The notes beneath the pieces are model-generated. The model had not been told where the DNA came from. It ran no database searches and saw only the letters and a program-made list of their open reading frames with translations. This document shows, piece by piece, positions 1 to 13,675 of a stretch of DNA of 64,000 nucleotides; position 1 is the stretch's first letter; every line of letters starts with the position of its first letter. The stretch lies in NCBI GenBank assembly GCA_027924585.1, contig BSBM01000151.1:14073001-14137000 (forward strand), in the 5' to 3' direction. The translations under genes and the position numbers were made by a program. The stretch is from Larix kaempferi. Taxonomy: Eukaryota > Streptophyta > Pinopsida > Pinales > Pinaceae.

Positions 1-1963
1 TTTGTTTCCAAGCCCATATTTGAGTTTTGTGTTCAAGAGAATTCTGGGGTTTTGTTGGGTATCCATGGCTTTGGGATGTGTTGTGCTTGAGGGTTCCATT
101 TTTCTTGTAGATATCATGCCCACCTCGGGGGTGGTCTCTGAGTGCTGAAAGAATACAGGCTGGGCAGAGACCTATGGTTGGGAGGAACGTTGCAGCGACA
201 TAGCTAGTTGTTTGGGACAATTGCACAACAAAGATAAGTGTTTTTCTGTCTATGTGTTATCGTTTGCAAATGTATAATTTCATGACTGTTATCGATGTGA
301 TTGAATACATATGAGAAATGTGTGTGGATGAGTTTATTTCCGATGTGCATGTTTACTTGTTTTCCATTTGCACACATCTATTTTATGGTCGGGAATCTAA
401 TAAAGTTGGCTGAGTTTCTGAAAATACCCATAGAATGGCATCAGGTTCCCTTCCTTGCATTGGGTCCAAGGGTGGGTACATTACAGCAGTTTACAAATTA
501 GACAAATTTTACAAAGCAGGAAACATATGGAGACAAAGGGGAGCGTAGTTTCTAAAGAAGAGAAAAGCTTGTAAGGAAAAAGAACGGAAAGTCTATTCAT
601 TCATGGGTGGCTCATTTGGAATGGTTCTCACAGTTCACCAAGCATGTCAACTTTCTCAGGAGGTCACCATGAATTCTATAGAAGAATCCAAGAAACTCTT
701 ATTCACATCTTTTGTCAAATTGAATTTATGTGTGAGCATTATATGCTTCTCAAGGCAAGGTGGTGCACCCTAGCCAACCAATGGGAGATGAGCCCAATTA
801 TTTCTATTCTAATTCTCTTTATATGATGTTCTCTCAGCATTTGCAGCCATGGAGAGTTTATTTGCAGGTCCATTCATTCCAATACTTAGAAGAATTCAAG
901 CCTCCAGTCAGAAGCAGAGAAGAGTACAATTTGAGGATAAATTGTAAAGGGTTTTTCCAAGAAACAATGGTATTGTTGACGATGCACCCTTTAGGAGAGT
1001 TAATGATGTGTTTCTTCCCATAATAAGATTCCAAACAATTCTTCTTTCACTTACATTCTAGATCCATAACTCACTCCCTCTTACCTTATCATTCTGGAGG
1101 TGTTTGGTTCCATTATTTGTAAGAAATCACTACTAAGATGATCTCTTTGTCAATTTGAGATCTTATGTTATTTAACATTGTGAAGATATGATATTAAGTG
1201 GATTCTTCCATTACATTAAGTACTTCAGTTCTGTAATTAAGTAAATAAATGTATTGGGAATCCCAAACGCTGATTTACTCCACTACTTTAAAGACTAGTC
1301 AGTTTTGCTTGAGAATGGAGTTAGTTATGGTTGTGCAACATACTGAAATATATCTATGGGTTATTTTTTTAATATTATCATTAGTAAAGGTCTGATATAG
1401 GGTAATTAAGTCTTTTCATTCATTAATTACATCATTGAAATTTCTTGAGGTCGAATCACAATTATTATATTGAAGCCTAGCTCTTTGGCCCTTTTAATTT
1501 GATTCGTTTTACCATAATTAATGTAAACTAAGTTACACAAATCCAAATTTGATTATGTTAGTTTTTTTTGTTCATGAACATACCCTACAATACATTCCAA
1601 CCTTAAATTACTAAATTTGGGAGGGTCATACCATGTTTGGGAAGTCAACTATTAAAACTAGCTCAACAAGCCAAGTCATAGCAATTTCCCCCCAACTCTT
1701 AATCTAGTGTTTAATTGCTGATTTATGATGCCCAAAGACCTCCATGAACACAAATATCAATTTAATAATCCTTCCCAATTCCTGGATCTAGTATTCATAT
1801 GCAGATCTACCCAGGAAGCCTTGCGGTAGACTTCGGCGGTACCGATGATCGAAACATAAACGGTCTTTGTACGTTGTGCATAGGATCCCCAAAAAAATTC
1901 CTCTGTATACCTTGATGCTATACACTTTCCCATATAAAAAAAATAACCTAAATTATTCCCTAT
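1..1963. other. Unassigned sequence left of the first retrotransposon
   Basis: I see no recognisable gene, RNA or repeat family here. Short open frames at 301-501 (+), 644-1023 (+) and 1757-1996 (-) have no family resemblance that I can name and do not join into a longer frame. The last one runs across the LTR boundary at 1969, so it cannot be a real gene in its present form. The DNA is AT-rich and typical of plant intergenic or intronic sequence. Confidence 0.5.
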
Positions 1964-1968
1964 CATCC

Positions 1969-2664
1969 TGTTGGAATAATTAAGCCTTCCTACCATTTAT
2001 TTAATTACATAAGATGCATTAATTAATCACTTGTTGGTTAATTCTATGTAATAAATGAGGAAATTGCCATTTTGTGGTCGACAAGGAAACATGGGAGGAT
2101 AAGATTCCATTCAAGGTGTGATATACAAGCTACCTAGGCCACTTGGGCACTTTCCTAAACATTTCTGGATGAGTTTAAGGAAGAAAAGCGCAATTGTGAA
2201 GAAATTGCTACTTTTTACTGCTTTTTCCCTCATAGGGAAAAGCTAGTCAACCTAGGAAAGTGTTTTTCTCACCAAAAATTTTTCTTAATGTTATTTTCAC
2301 TCAAATCTCGTATTTGGCATCTATTTTGGCTATATTTCACCTTCAGCTCACTAATTAGAGAATTCGTGATTTTTTGAGTAGTTTTGGAAAGTCAACTTGC
2401 CACCTATGGGGGATGGGCATTTTTAGCAAGTCTGATTAAGTGGAGATTCTTTTGGCATCTTTAGCCATTTGAATGACTGATGTAAATTTATTTAATAACA
2501 ACCTATTACATTCATATGTGGATGATGTAATTATTATTCATGAGAAGTAATACAGAAATCTACTCTTGTGCATAATTTTTGTGCTTTTGACTAGTTGTGT
2601 GAGATTTTTCATATGAGAGAGTGTAATTTCTTGAATAGTTCTTGGATGTGATCTGATTTTCACA
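1969..2664 (+). repeat. 5' LTR of copia copy 1
   Basis: Direct repeat of 7054-7749, starting TGTTGGAATAATTAA and ending TTTTCACA. It is flanked on the left by CATCC and followed at once by the primer-binding site. Confidence 0.95.
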
Positions 2665-2677
2665 TGGTATCAAAGCC
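2665..2677 (+). other. Primer-binding site, initiator Met-tRNA type
   Basis: TGGTATCAAAGCC directly abuts the 5' LTR. It resembles the TGGTATCAGAGC primer site of plant copia elements, which pairs with the 3' end of initiator Met-tRNA. One base departs from that form. Confidence 0.85.
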
Positions 2678-2838
2678 ATCAAGATATTCCTTTCATCTAT
2701 TGATTGTCTTGCAGGATCCAACAGTCTCAAGAAGGGCGCATTGATCAAACCACCGGGTGACTTCTATTCTCTACAGGGCGCATTTTGGAATCCAGAAGTG
2801 TTCTAATTTAAGTCCAAAAGTATATATCAGTTGCAACA

Positions 2839-5800
2839 ATGGATCATAAATATCAGATCATCCTCACTCCTTTCAATTACTTTGATTGGAAAGCATAGAT
2901 GGATATTCTACTGAGGAGCAGAGGGCTCTATAGGGTGATCATGGCAACAGAAGCTGAGCCAACCTCAGCAGTGGAGAAATCTAAATGGCATAATCGAAGG
3001 GATGAAGCCTATGGGATGTTATGTCTCACTACATCTAGATAATTCTTATTTCATCTTGATGGCCTCACTTCACATATTGAAGTATGGCTGAAACTTCAAG
3101 AATTGTTCGGTAAAACCGATGAATTGAGAGGCCACCAATTGGATAACGAGCTAGTCTCTTTGAGTCCACAAAATTTTGATAATCTACAAGACTTATTCTC
3201 CAAATTCAAGTCTCTTGTATTGTAGCTAAAGCAATGTGGAATATACAAGAAAGATGAGCAATTAGTTTTGGCCATTCTCTCCAAGCTTGGCCCGGACTAT
3301 TCAATTTTTGTTTCCACCTTCCATTCCACCCGAAAAGCAATTAAAAATTGGAAGAGCCCGTCTCTTTCAGAATTCATGGAGTCATTAACACAAGAACAAG
3401 ACAAGCTGGTCTTAATGGGAGCCATTAAAAATCCATCCAAAGACCATTGTCTAAATGTTGGAGACTCAAGGAATTCAAAAGGAAAGAACAAAGGAAGCTT
3501 CAAGAAGCCCACCAGTGAGCAGAAAGACAAGCAGAATTTTAATGGAGAGCCATCAAACTTCAAGAAGAATACGAACAAGAAGAATGAGAGGACAAAGTGC
3601 ACTTATTGCAGCAAGGTCTTTCATCCCGAAAGCTCTTGTATGAAGAAGACCATCGACCAATTAATTCATGCATTGGAGAAAGCCAATATCCCTCTCCCAG
3701 AGAGTGCAAGAAGGAAGGATGGAGGATCAAATTCCGATGACAAAGAGAGAGTTCATGCATTAATGGCCAGCACTTCACAATCTTAATCATTCATCATTGA
3801 TTCTGGTGCTTCAAGACACATGGTGTCTACAAGTAGGTATTTTACTTCACTTGACTCTTCCAGTGGTTCGAATATTGTATTGGGAGACAATTTTGAAACT
3901 TCTAGCAAAGGAAAAGGTAGCATAGATCTCGAGTTTGGGTCATTTAATAATGTTTTATATGTCTCTGGACTTGCTGCAAACCTACTGTCAGTCTATCAGA
4001 TGAACCATACAGGGCTTCCCAAGAGAGTAACCTTTACCCCCAATGATATTGAGATAGTAGAAATCTCAACAGGAAAAATTATTGCATTTGGTACTGCTGA
4101 CCACTGTTCTAGAATTTACAAGTTTTCTCATTTTGTGCCAAACTCCTCACTTTCTGCTCTATTAACCCATGCCAATGAGTCCAGCAAGCTATGGCATGAA
4201 ATATTTGGCCACCTAAGCTACAAATACCTTTCCCAACTCCATGAGAAATAGATGGTTATAGGGCTGCCCAATATCAAATTTTCCAAAGTTGTCTGTCAAT
4301 CCTGCATCCTAGGAAAACACCCTGAGCATAAGTATGGGAGATCTACCACTGAGAGAACCACTGCACCATTGGAACTTATACACACTGATATATCAGGTCT
4401 ATTTAATCATGATTCATTGAATTCAGCAAAATATATTCTCACATTCATAGATGATTTCAGCAGGTATTGTTGGATTTATTTCATCAAGCTTAAATCAGAA
4501 GTTTTTGGGTTATTCAAGTTATTCAAAGCCTCAGTTGAGAATCAGTTTGGTAGACATATTAAAGTGTTAAGATCTGATAATGGTGGTGAGTATGTGAAAT
4601 CAAAGTTTCAGCAATTTTGTGCTTCATCGGGCATACAGATGCAACATACAGTTCCATATACACCTTAGCAAAATGGGGTTGCTAAGAGGAAGAACAGATC
4701 TCTTAAGGAGATGGCCACATGCATGCTTGAGGAAAAAGATTTGTCTCCTAATCTATGGGATGAAGAAATAAATTGTGCCACCTATATTCAGAATAGAGTG
4801 CCACACAAATATCTCAAAGGTTTCACTCCTTTCGAGGCTTGGACAGGTAACAAATCAGACATCTCTCATTTCAGGATTTTTGGCTCAAAGGCTTGGGCTA
4901 GGATTCCGATTGAGAAGAGGAGGGCTATGCAGCCCCAAAGCCAACCATGTTTGTTTGTTGGATATTCAGAGGATTACAAAGCTTATAAGCTGCTGGACAT
5001 GACCACTTATAAAGCATTCATCGAAAGAAGTGTGCAGTTTGAGGAAGAGCCCTCTCAGAACGCAGAAAATGGAGATTCATCTTCACCACCGACTGAAGAA
5101 GAAGTAAGTGATGTTCTTGATTATTTTATTCTGATATTTCTGATGATGAGGATAAATTTATTGTAGATTCTAACTCACCTACAAGGCCTAAGTGGGCTGA
5201 AAAAACTTTGCAAGCAGCAGGTGAACTAGCAGGAAACCCTCAGGACCAAAGAAGGACTAGATCACAGTTTGAGATTGCTCTCAATGTGAATGATCCTTAT
5301 CTTTTTGAGAAGTGCTATATGATGATAGATTTTGATCCACAAACATATGAGGATGCCTCACATGATCCTAGATGGTATATTTCTATGGATGAGGAGTTTC
5401 AGTCATTGCAAAAGAATGAAACTTCGGAGCTAGTCAAGCTCCCTGCAGGGAAAAAGTTGGTAAGATGCAAATGGATTTATAAGACTAAATGTGCAATGGA
5501 TGGTACAGCCATTAAGTACAAAGCAAGGATAGTAGCAAAGGGGTATTCTTAGGTCCAAGGACTTGATTATAATGAAACATTTGCACCAGTAGCTCAGAAA
5601 GACTCCATTAGACTAGTTTTGGTAGTGGCAGCTTCCAAGCAGTGGGAAGTACATCACATGGATGTGAAAAGTGCTTTCCTCCATGGGGAGCTTGAAGAAG
5701 AAATATATATGTAGAAGCCACAGGGGTACACATCAGATCCAAACCTTGTTTTCAGGTTGAAAAAATCTTTGTATGGACTCAAGCAAGCCCCTAGGGCTTG

Positions 5801-6863
5801 GTATGCAAAGATGGACAGCGTTTTGTTGTCACAATCCTATGTTCGGTGTAAATCTGATCCAAATGTCTATATGAAGTTTGCTGATGGTTTTATTATGTTA
5901 ATAGTGCCGTATGTTGATGATTTGTTGATCACATGTGATAGCACTGAACAAATAGCATCTCTTAAGACTGCAATGCACCAAGCATTCTCCATGAGTGACT
6001 TGGGAATTCTTAAGCAATTTTTGGGGCTTGAGATTTCTCAAACAAAAGAAGGAACCAAGGTATGTCAGTCAAAGTATGCTTCTGATCTGTTAAAGAAGTT
6101 TAATGTGGCTGATTGCAAGCCTTCTAAGACTCCATTCCTTTCTGGAGTTAGAATGGAAGAAGTAGAATCTACACCGCTTTTTGACAGTACTCTATACAGA
6201 CAGTTGATTGGCAGCTTGCTCTACTTGACACACACTCGACTAGATCTTGCATATGCTGTGAGTGTAGCATCTAGATATATGGAGCAGCCACATGAGCTAC
6301 ATTGTAGGGATGCAAAAAGAATCCTTCATTATGTGCAGGGCACAAAGAGTGATGGGATTCACTATGTGGCAGATTCGAGCTTAGATCTCTTGGGTTTCAC
6401 AGATTCAGATTGGGCTGGTGATAGCCTTGACAGGAAATCCATATCAGGATTTGTATTCATGCTTGGAGGTTGGCCTGTTTGCTGGTCCAGCAAGAAACAG
6501 AATGCCATAACAATATCTTCAGCGAAGGCAGAGTACAGAGGAGTAGTGAATGCTGCTACACAGTGTGTCTGGTTGCAGGGGATTTTGTCTGAGTTTGAGA
6601 TTTCTTTCAGTACTCCTACTATCATTTAATGTGAAAACTAGAGTGCCATTAGAGTTTCAAGTGATCCAGTAGAGAGGTAGAGGACCAAGCACATAGAGAT
6701 TCATATGCACTACATCAGAGGACTAGTGCATGACCAGATCATAGATTTGTAGTATTGCCCCACAAGTGAGCAAACTGCAGATATCTTCACCAAGACTTTC
6801 TCAGAGAAGACATTCAACTATCTTAGATCACTGCTTGGGATGGTTGGACATGTGGTGGAGTGA
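2839..6863 (+). pseudogene. Copia gag-pol polyprotein, broken by stops and a frameshift
   Basis: The frame opens at the ATG at 2839. Gag has the copia N-terminal W..W-type region and a CCHC zinc knuckle (CTYCSKVFHPESSC, about 3598-3639). Protease follows with IIDSGAS at about 3796. Integrase has the HHCC zinc region (about 4190-4320) and a core with HTDISG and RSDNGGEY. Reverse transcriptase carries YVDDLLIT near 5910. RNase H has FTDSDWAGD near 6396, and the frame ends at 6861-6863. In-frame stops lie at 2896, 3040, 3223, 3784, 4249, 4666, 5550, 5712, 6627, 6639, 6678 and 6750, and there is a frameshift near 5125. One RNase H acidic position reads AKAEY where the related element at 58320 has AEAEY. 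The protein is clearly related to the one at 58320-62395. It cannot be translated as a unit. Confidence 0.93.
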
Positions 6864-7040
6864 AGGTTTGATCAACAACCTTTCAATTTTGATATGTCCA
6901 TGTTTTGAGGGAAGGTTTTTCCCATGAGGTTTTCCTTCTATCCTTGTTTTGTGGACCGACAATATTTTGTACGGGGTGACCAAGTCTTGTTACTGGGCCC
7001 TTAGTATTTTATTTTCTGATATTTAGTTCATTTAAGTCAA

Positions 7041-7053
7041 AATTAAGAGGGGG
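7041..7053 (+). other. Polypurine tract of copia copy 1
   Basis: AATTAAGAGGGGG immediately precedes the 3' LTR. This is where plus-strand DNA synthesis is expected to be primed. Confidence 0.85.
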
Positions 7054-7749
7054 TGTTGGAATAATTAATCCTTCCTACCATTTATTTAATTACATAAGAT
7101 GCATTAATTAATCACTTGTTGGTTAATTCTATGTAATAAATGAGGAAATTGCCATTTTTTGGTCCACAAGACAACATGGGAGGATAAAATTCTATTCAAG
7201 GTGTGATATACAAGATACCTATGCCACTTGGGTGCTTTCCTAAACATTTCTAGATGAGTTTAAGGAATAAAGGTGCACTTGTGAAGAAACTACTGCTTTT
7301 TATTGCTTTTTCCCCCATAGGGAAAAGCTAGTCAACCTAGGAAAGTGTTTTTCTCACCAAAAAAATTCCTTAATGTTATTTTCACTCAAATATCATATTT
7401 GGCATCTATTTTGGCTATATTTAACCTTCAGCTCACTAATTAGAGACTTCGTGAGCTTTTGGGCATTTTTGGAAAGTCAACTTGCCACCTAGGGGGGATG
7501 GGCATTTTTAGCAAGTCTGATTAAGTGGAGATTATTTTGGCATATTTAGCCATTTCAATTACGGATGTAAAGTTATTTAATAATAGCCTATTACATTCAT
7601 ATGTGGCTGATGTAATTATTATTCATGAGAAGTAATACATAAATCTACTCTTGTGCATAATTTTTGTGCTTTTGACTAGTTGTGTGAGATTTTTCATATG
7701 AGAGAGTGTAATTTCTTGAATAGTTCTTGGATGTGATCTAATTTTCACA
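7054..7749 (+). repeat. 3' LTR of copia copy 1
   Basis: Same length as the 5' LTR, with about 45 differences by eye. The base after it starts the second CATCC target duplication (7750-7754). Confidence 0.95.
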
Positions 7750-7885
7750 CATCCTTGGGTTGGGATTCAGTATCCAGAGTTATCACCTTTCATATTACAA
7801 TAATTGTTAAAATTTACTAGTGAAACTTCTACTTAAAATTTGTGTTCTGAGTTGAGATTATAGCCTATTATTGGATGGTATCTTA

Positions 7886-10800
7886 CATACCGTGAAGGAA
7901 ATATAAATCTAGTTAGATTTCCTTCTAACAAAATTCCACAGTGAATGAAATATAACGCATGTTAGCCTTCATATGTTAACTTTCCATCTAACACAACCAC
8001 ATTGTCATCAAATGCATTGCACCGCGAAAGAAATCTAACTCAAGTTAGCGTTCCTTATAACAACATTGCATGGTGAATGAAAGATAATGCGTGTTAGCAT
8101 TCATATTTTATCCTTCCATCTAACACAACCACATTGTCATCATATACATCGCACCATGAAAGAAATATGACTCTCGTTAGCTTTACTTCCAACAACATCG
8201 CAGGGTGAATGAAAGCTAACGCGTGTTATCCTTCATATGTTATCCTTCCATATAACACAACCACATTCTCATCAAATGCATTGCACCATGAAGGAAATAT
8301 GGCTTAGGTTATATTTTCTTCTAACAACATTGCATGGTGAATGAAAGATAATGAATGTTAGCCTCCATATGTTAGTCTTCAATCTAACAAGACCACATTG
8401 TCTAATATACATTGCACCATGAAGCAAATGTGACTCTGGTTAGATTTCCTTCTAACAACATTGCACTGCGAATGAAATATAACATATGTTATCCTTCATA
8501 CGTTAGCTTTCTGTCTAACACAACCACACTGTCATCTTATAAATTGCACAATGAAATAAATCTAACTCGAGTTAGATTTCCTTCTAACATTGCATAGTGA
8601 ATGAAATATAATGCTTGGCATCCTTCATATGTTACCTTTCCATCTAAGACAACCGGATTGTCATCATATACATTTCACCATGAAGGAAATCTAACTCCAG
8701 TTAGCTATCCATCTAACAACATCGCGGGATGAATGAAAGCTAATGTGTGTTAGCCTTCATAAGTTAGATTTTCATCTAACACAACCACATTGTCATCAAA
8801 TGCATTGAACCATGAAGGAAATATGGTTAAAGTTATCTTTCCTTCTAACAACATTGCACGGTGAATGAAATAAAATGCATGTTAGCCTTCAACCACATTG
8901 TCATCATATACATTGCACAATGAAAGAAAATCTAACTCAAGTTAGATTTCCTTCTAACAACATTGCATGGTGAATGAAAGATAACTCATGTTAGCCTTTA
9001 TATGTTAGATTTCCATCTAACACAACCACATTGTCATCAAATGCATTGGACCATGAAGGAAATTTAACTTGGGTTAGATTTCCTTCTAACAACATTGCAC
9101 AATGAATGAAAGATAATGCATGTTAGCCTTCATATGTTGGCATTCCATCTAACACAACCACATTGCCATCATATACATTGATCCATGAAGGAAATCTGAC
9201 CCCAGTTAGCTTTCCTTCTAACAACATTGCACAGTAAATGAAAGCTAATGCGTGTTATCCTTCATATGTTGGCTTTCCATCTAACACAACCACATTGTCA
9301 TCAATTGCATTCTGCCATGAAGGAAATCTAACTCTGGTTAGCTTTCCTTCTAATAAAATTGCACAGTAAATGAAAGATAATGCATGTTAGCCTTCATATG
9401 TTAACTTTTCATCTAACACAACCACATTGTCATCAAATGCATTGCACCATGAAGAAAATATGAGTCAAGTTAGATTTACTTCTAACAACATTGAATGGTG
9501 AATGAAAGATAATGTGTGTTAGCCTTCCATCCAACACAACCACACTGTCATCATATACATTGCACCATGAAGGAAATCTGACTCTGGTTAAATTTACTTC
9601 CAACGACATCGTAGGGTGAATGAAAGCTAACGCGTGTTAGCCATCACATGTTAGCTTTCCATCTAACACAACCACATTGTCATCAAATGCATTGCACCAT
9701 GAAGGAAATATGACTCAGGTTATCTTTCCTTCTAACAACATTGCATGGTGAATGAAAGATAATGCATGTTAGCCTTCCATTTAACAACCCCATATTGTCA
9801 TCATATACATTGCACCGTGAAAGAAATATGAATCTGGTTTGCTTTCCTTCTAACAACATTGCACAGTGAATGAAAGCTAATGCATGTTAGGGTTCATACG
9901 TTTGATTTCCATCTAACACCACCACATTTTCATCAAATGCATTACACCATAAAGGAAATCTAACTTGAGTTATCTTTCCTTCTATCATGTCACAGTGAAT
10001 TAAAGATAACGCATGTTAGCCTTCATATGTTAGATTTCCATCTAAAACAACTATATTTTCATCATATACATTGCACCATGAAGGAAATCTAACTCCAATT
10101 AGCTTTCCTTCTAACAACATCGCGAGGTGAATGAAATCTAATGCGTGTTAGCCTTCATACTTTAGCTTTCCATCTAAAACAACCACATTTTCATCAAATG
10201 CATTGCACCATGAAGCAAAATCTGACTCAAGTTAGCTCTCCTTCTAAGAACATTACATGATGAATGAAAGATAACGCATGTTAGACTTAAACAACATTAT
10301 TAGCATATACATGGCACTATGAAGGAAATCTAACTCAAGTTAGCTTTCCTTCTAACAACATTGCATGATGAATGAAATCTAATCCGTGTTAGCCTTTATA
10401 TGTTAGCTTTCCATCTAACACAACCACATTGTCATCAAATGAATTGCACCATGAAGGAAATCTAACTCAGTTTAGCTTTCCTTTAAACAACATTGCAAAA
10501 TGAATGAGAGATAATGCATGTTAGCCTTCATATGGTAGCCTTCCATATAACAAAACCAAATTATCATCATATACATTGCTCCATGAAGGAAATCTGACTC
10601 TGGTTAGCTTTCCTTCTAACAACATTGCACAGTGAATGAAAGCTAATGCGTGTTAGTCTTCATATGTTAGATTTTCATCTAACACAACCACATTGTCATC
10701 AAATTAATTCTACCATGAAGGAAATATAACTCCGGTTTGATTTCCTTCTAACAACATTGCAGAAAGAATGAAAGATAACTAATGTTAGCCTTCATATGTT

Positions 10801-13661
10801 AGTTTTCCATCTAACACAACCACATTTTCATCAAATGCATTGCACCATGAAGGAAATATGACTCAATTTAGCTTTCCTTCTAACAATATTGCATGGTGAA
10901 TGAAAGATAATACGTGTTAGCCTTGATATATTTTACTTCCATCTAACACAACCACATTTTCATCATATACATTGCACCATGAAGTAAATATGACTATGGT
11001 TAGCTTTGCTTCCAATAACATCATAGGGTGAATGAAAGCTAATGCATGTTATCCTTCATATGTTATCTTTCCATTTAACACAACCAAATTCTCATCAAAT
11101 GCATTGCACCATGAAGGAAATATGACTCAGGTTTGCTTTCCTTCTGACAACATTGCATGGTGAATGAAAGATAATGCATGTTAGCCTTCCATTTAACAAC
11201 CCCACATTGTTATCATATACATTGCACTGTGAAGGAAATATGACTCTGGTTCGCTTTCCTTCTAACAACATTGCACGGTGAGTAAAAGCTAACGTATGTT
11301 AGGCTTCATACGTTAGATTTCCATCTAACACCACCACATTGTCATCAAATGCATTGCACCATGAAGAAAATATAACTCGAGTCATCTTTCCTTCTAACAT
11401 TGTACAGTGAATGAAAGATACCGCATGTTAGCCTTCATATGTTAGCTTTCCATCTAAAACAACCATATTTTCATCGTATACATTGCACCATCAAGGAAAT
11501 CTAACTCCAGTTAGCTTTCCTTCTAACAACATCATGAGGTGAATGAAATCTAATGCGTGTTAGCCTTCATACTTTAGCTTTCCAACTAAAACAACCACAT
11601 TTTCATCAAATGCATTGCACCATGAAGGAAATCTGACTCAAGTTAGCTCTCCTTCTAAGAACATTGCATGATGAATGGAAGATAACGCATGTTAGACTTA
11701 AACAACATTATCATCATATACATGGCACTATGAAGGAAATCTAACTCAAGTTAGCTTTCCTTCTAAGAACATTACATGACGAATGAAATCTAACGTGTGT
11801 TAGCCTTTATATGTGATCTTTCCATCTAGCACAACCACATTGTCATAAAATGAATTGAACCATGAAGGAAATCTAACTCGGGTTAGCTTTCCTTTAAACA
11901 ACATTGCAAAATGAATGAGAGATAATGCATGTTAGCCTTCATATGGTAGACTTCCATCGAACAAAACCACATTGTCATCATATACATTGCTCCATGAAGG
12001 AAATATGACTCTGGTTAGCTTTCCTTCTAAAAACATTGCACAGTGAATGAAAGCTAATGCATGTTAGTCTTCATATGTTATATTTTCATCTAACATAACC
12101 ACATTGTCATCAAATTCATTCTAACATGAAGGAAATATAACTCTGGTTCGATTTCCTTCTAACAACATTGAACAAAGAATGAAAGATAACACATGTTAGC
12201 CTTCATATGTTAGTTTTCCATCTAACACAACCACATTTTCATCAAATGCATGGCACCATGAAGGAAATATGACTCAATTTAGCTTTCCTTCTAACAACAT
12301 TGCACGGTGAATGAAAGACAATACGTGTTAGCCTTGATATGTTTTCCTTCCATCTAACACAACCACATTTTCATCATATACATTGCACCATGAAGTAAAT
12401 ATGACTATGGTTAGCTTTACTTCCAACAACGTCACAGGGTGAATGAAAGATAACATGTGTTATTCTTCATATGTTATCTTTCGATTTAACACAACCAAAT
12501 TCTCATTGAATGCATTGCACCATGAAGAAAATATGACTTAGGTTAGCTTTCCTTCTAACAACATTGCATGTTGAATGAAAGATAATGCATGTTAGCCTTC
12601 CATCTAACACAACCACATTGTCATCATATACATTGCAACATGAAAGAAATATGAGTCTGGTTAGATTTCCTTCTAACAACATTGCACATTGAGTAAAAGC
12701 TAATGTATGTTAGCCTTCATACGTTAGCGTTCCATCTAACAAAACCACATTGTCATCAAATGCATTCCACCATGAAGGAAATCTAACTCGAGTTAGATTT
12801 CCTTCTAACATTGCACACTGAATGAAAGTTAATGCATGCCACCCTTCATATGTTAGCTTTCCATCTAACAAAACCAGATAAGGAAATCTTGCTCAAGTTA
12901 GCTTTCCTTCTAAAAATATTGCACAGTGAATGAAAGATAACGCATGTTAGCCTTCAACTACATTGTCATCATATACATTGCATTATGAAGGAAATCTAAC
13001 TCAAGTTAGCTTTCCACCTAACACAACCACATTGTCATCAAATGCATTGCACCATGAAGGAAATCTAACTAGGGTTAGATTTCCTTCTAACAACATTGCA
13101 CAATGAATGAAATATAATGCATATTAGCCTTCATAAGTTAGCATTCCATCTAACAAAACCACATTGTCATCATATACATTTCTCCATGAAGGAAATCTAA
13201 CTCCAACTAGATTTCCTTCTAACGAAATTGCACAATGAATGAAAGCTAATGCGTGTTAGCCTTCATATGTTAGCTTTCCATCTAACACAACCACAATGCC
13301 ATCAAATTCATTCTACCATGAAGGAAATCTAACTCTGGTTAGATTTCTTTCTAACACCATTGCATAGTGAATGAAAGATAACTCATGTTAGCCTTCATAT
13401 GTTAGACTTCCATCTAACACAACCACATTGTCATCAAATTCATTGCACCATGAAGGAAATATGAGTCAAGTTAGTTTTCCTTCTAACAACATTTCATGGT
13501 AAATGAAATATAATGCGTGTTAGCCTTCATATGTTAGCCTTCCATCTAACACAACTACATTTTCATCATACACATTGCACCATGAAGGAAATATGACTCT
13601 GGTTAGATTTACTTCCAACAACATCATAGGGTGGATGAAAGCTAACACATGTTAGCCTTCA
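7886..13661. repeat. Tandem array, ~132-bp monomer, first segment
   Basis: About 44 head-to-tail monomers. The block ATTGTCATCA recurs at 8001, 8133, 8264, 8397 and 8528, giving a period of 131-133 bp. Other conserved blocks are ATTGCACCATGAAGGAAAT, GTTAGCTTTCCTTCTAAC, GCACAGTGAATGAAA and TGTTAGCCTTCATATGTTAG. Monomers mostly alternate between a type reading ATCAAATGCATTG and one reading ATCATATACATTG, so the basic unit is roughly a dimer. On top lies a higher-order period of about 1.41 kb: the marker AGGGTGAATG (diverged to AGGGTGGATG in the last copy) occurs at 8202, 9613, 11035, 12436 and 13628. Some monomers are shortened (for example near 8890 and 10290). There is no coding potential. 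I do not recognise the family. Confidence 0.93.
12774..12805. repeat. Perfect 32-bp palindrome inside one monomer
   Basis: The half-site GAAGGAAATCTAACTC is followed directly by its exact reverse complement. Nearly every monomer carries the same arrangement with a few central mismatches (GAAGGAAATCTAAC, a spacer of about 4 bases, GTTAGCTTTCCTTC), so the array is a string of potential hairpins or cruciforms. Confidence 0.9.
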
Positions 13662-13675
13662 TAGGATATATTTTA

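Larger units (their letters stand above)
1969..7749 (+). mobile_element. Ty1/copia LTR retrotransposon (copy 1), full-length but decayed
   Basis: Both LTRs are 696 bp (1969-2664 and 7054-7749), begin TGTTGG and end CACA. The 5-bp target duplication CATCC lies at 1964-1968 and 7750-7754. A primer site follows the left LTR and a purine tract precedes the right one. Inside is one gag-pol reading frame with the copia order gag, protease, integrase, reverse transcriptase, RNase H. By eye the LTRs differ at about 45 of 696 positions (6-7 %), so the insertion is old compared with the copia element at 57359-63601. Confidence 0.95.

Noticed and set aside
7886-13661. CRISPR-like regular repeats
   Set aside because: Repeats and 'spacers' are all parts of one ~132-bp monomer with continuous similarity. 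There are no unique spacers, and the window is plant DNA.
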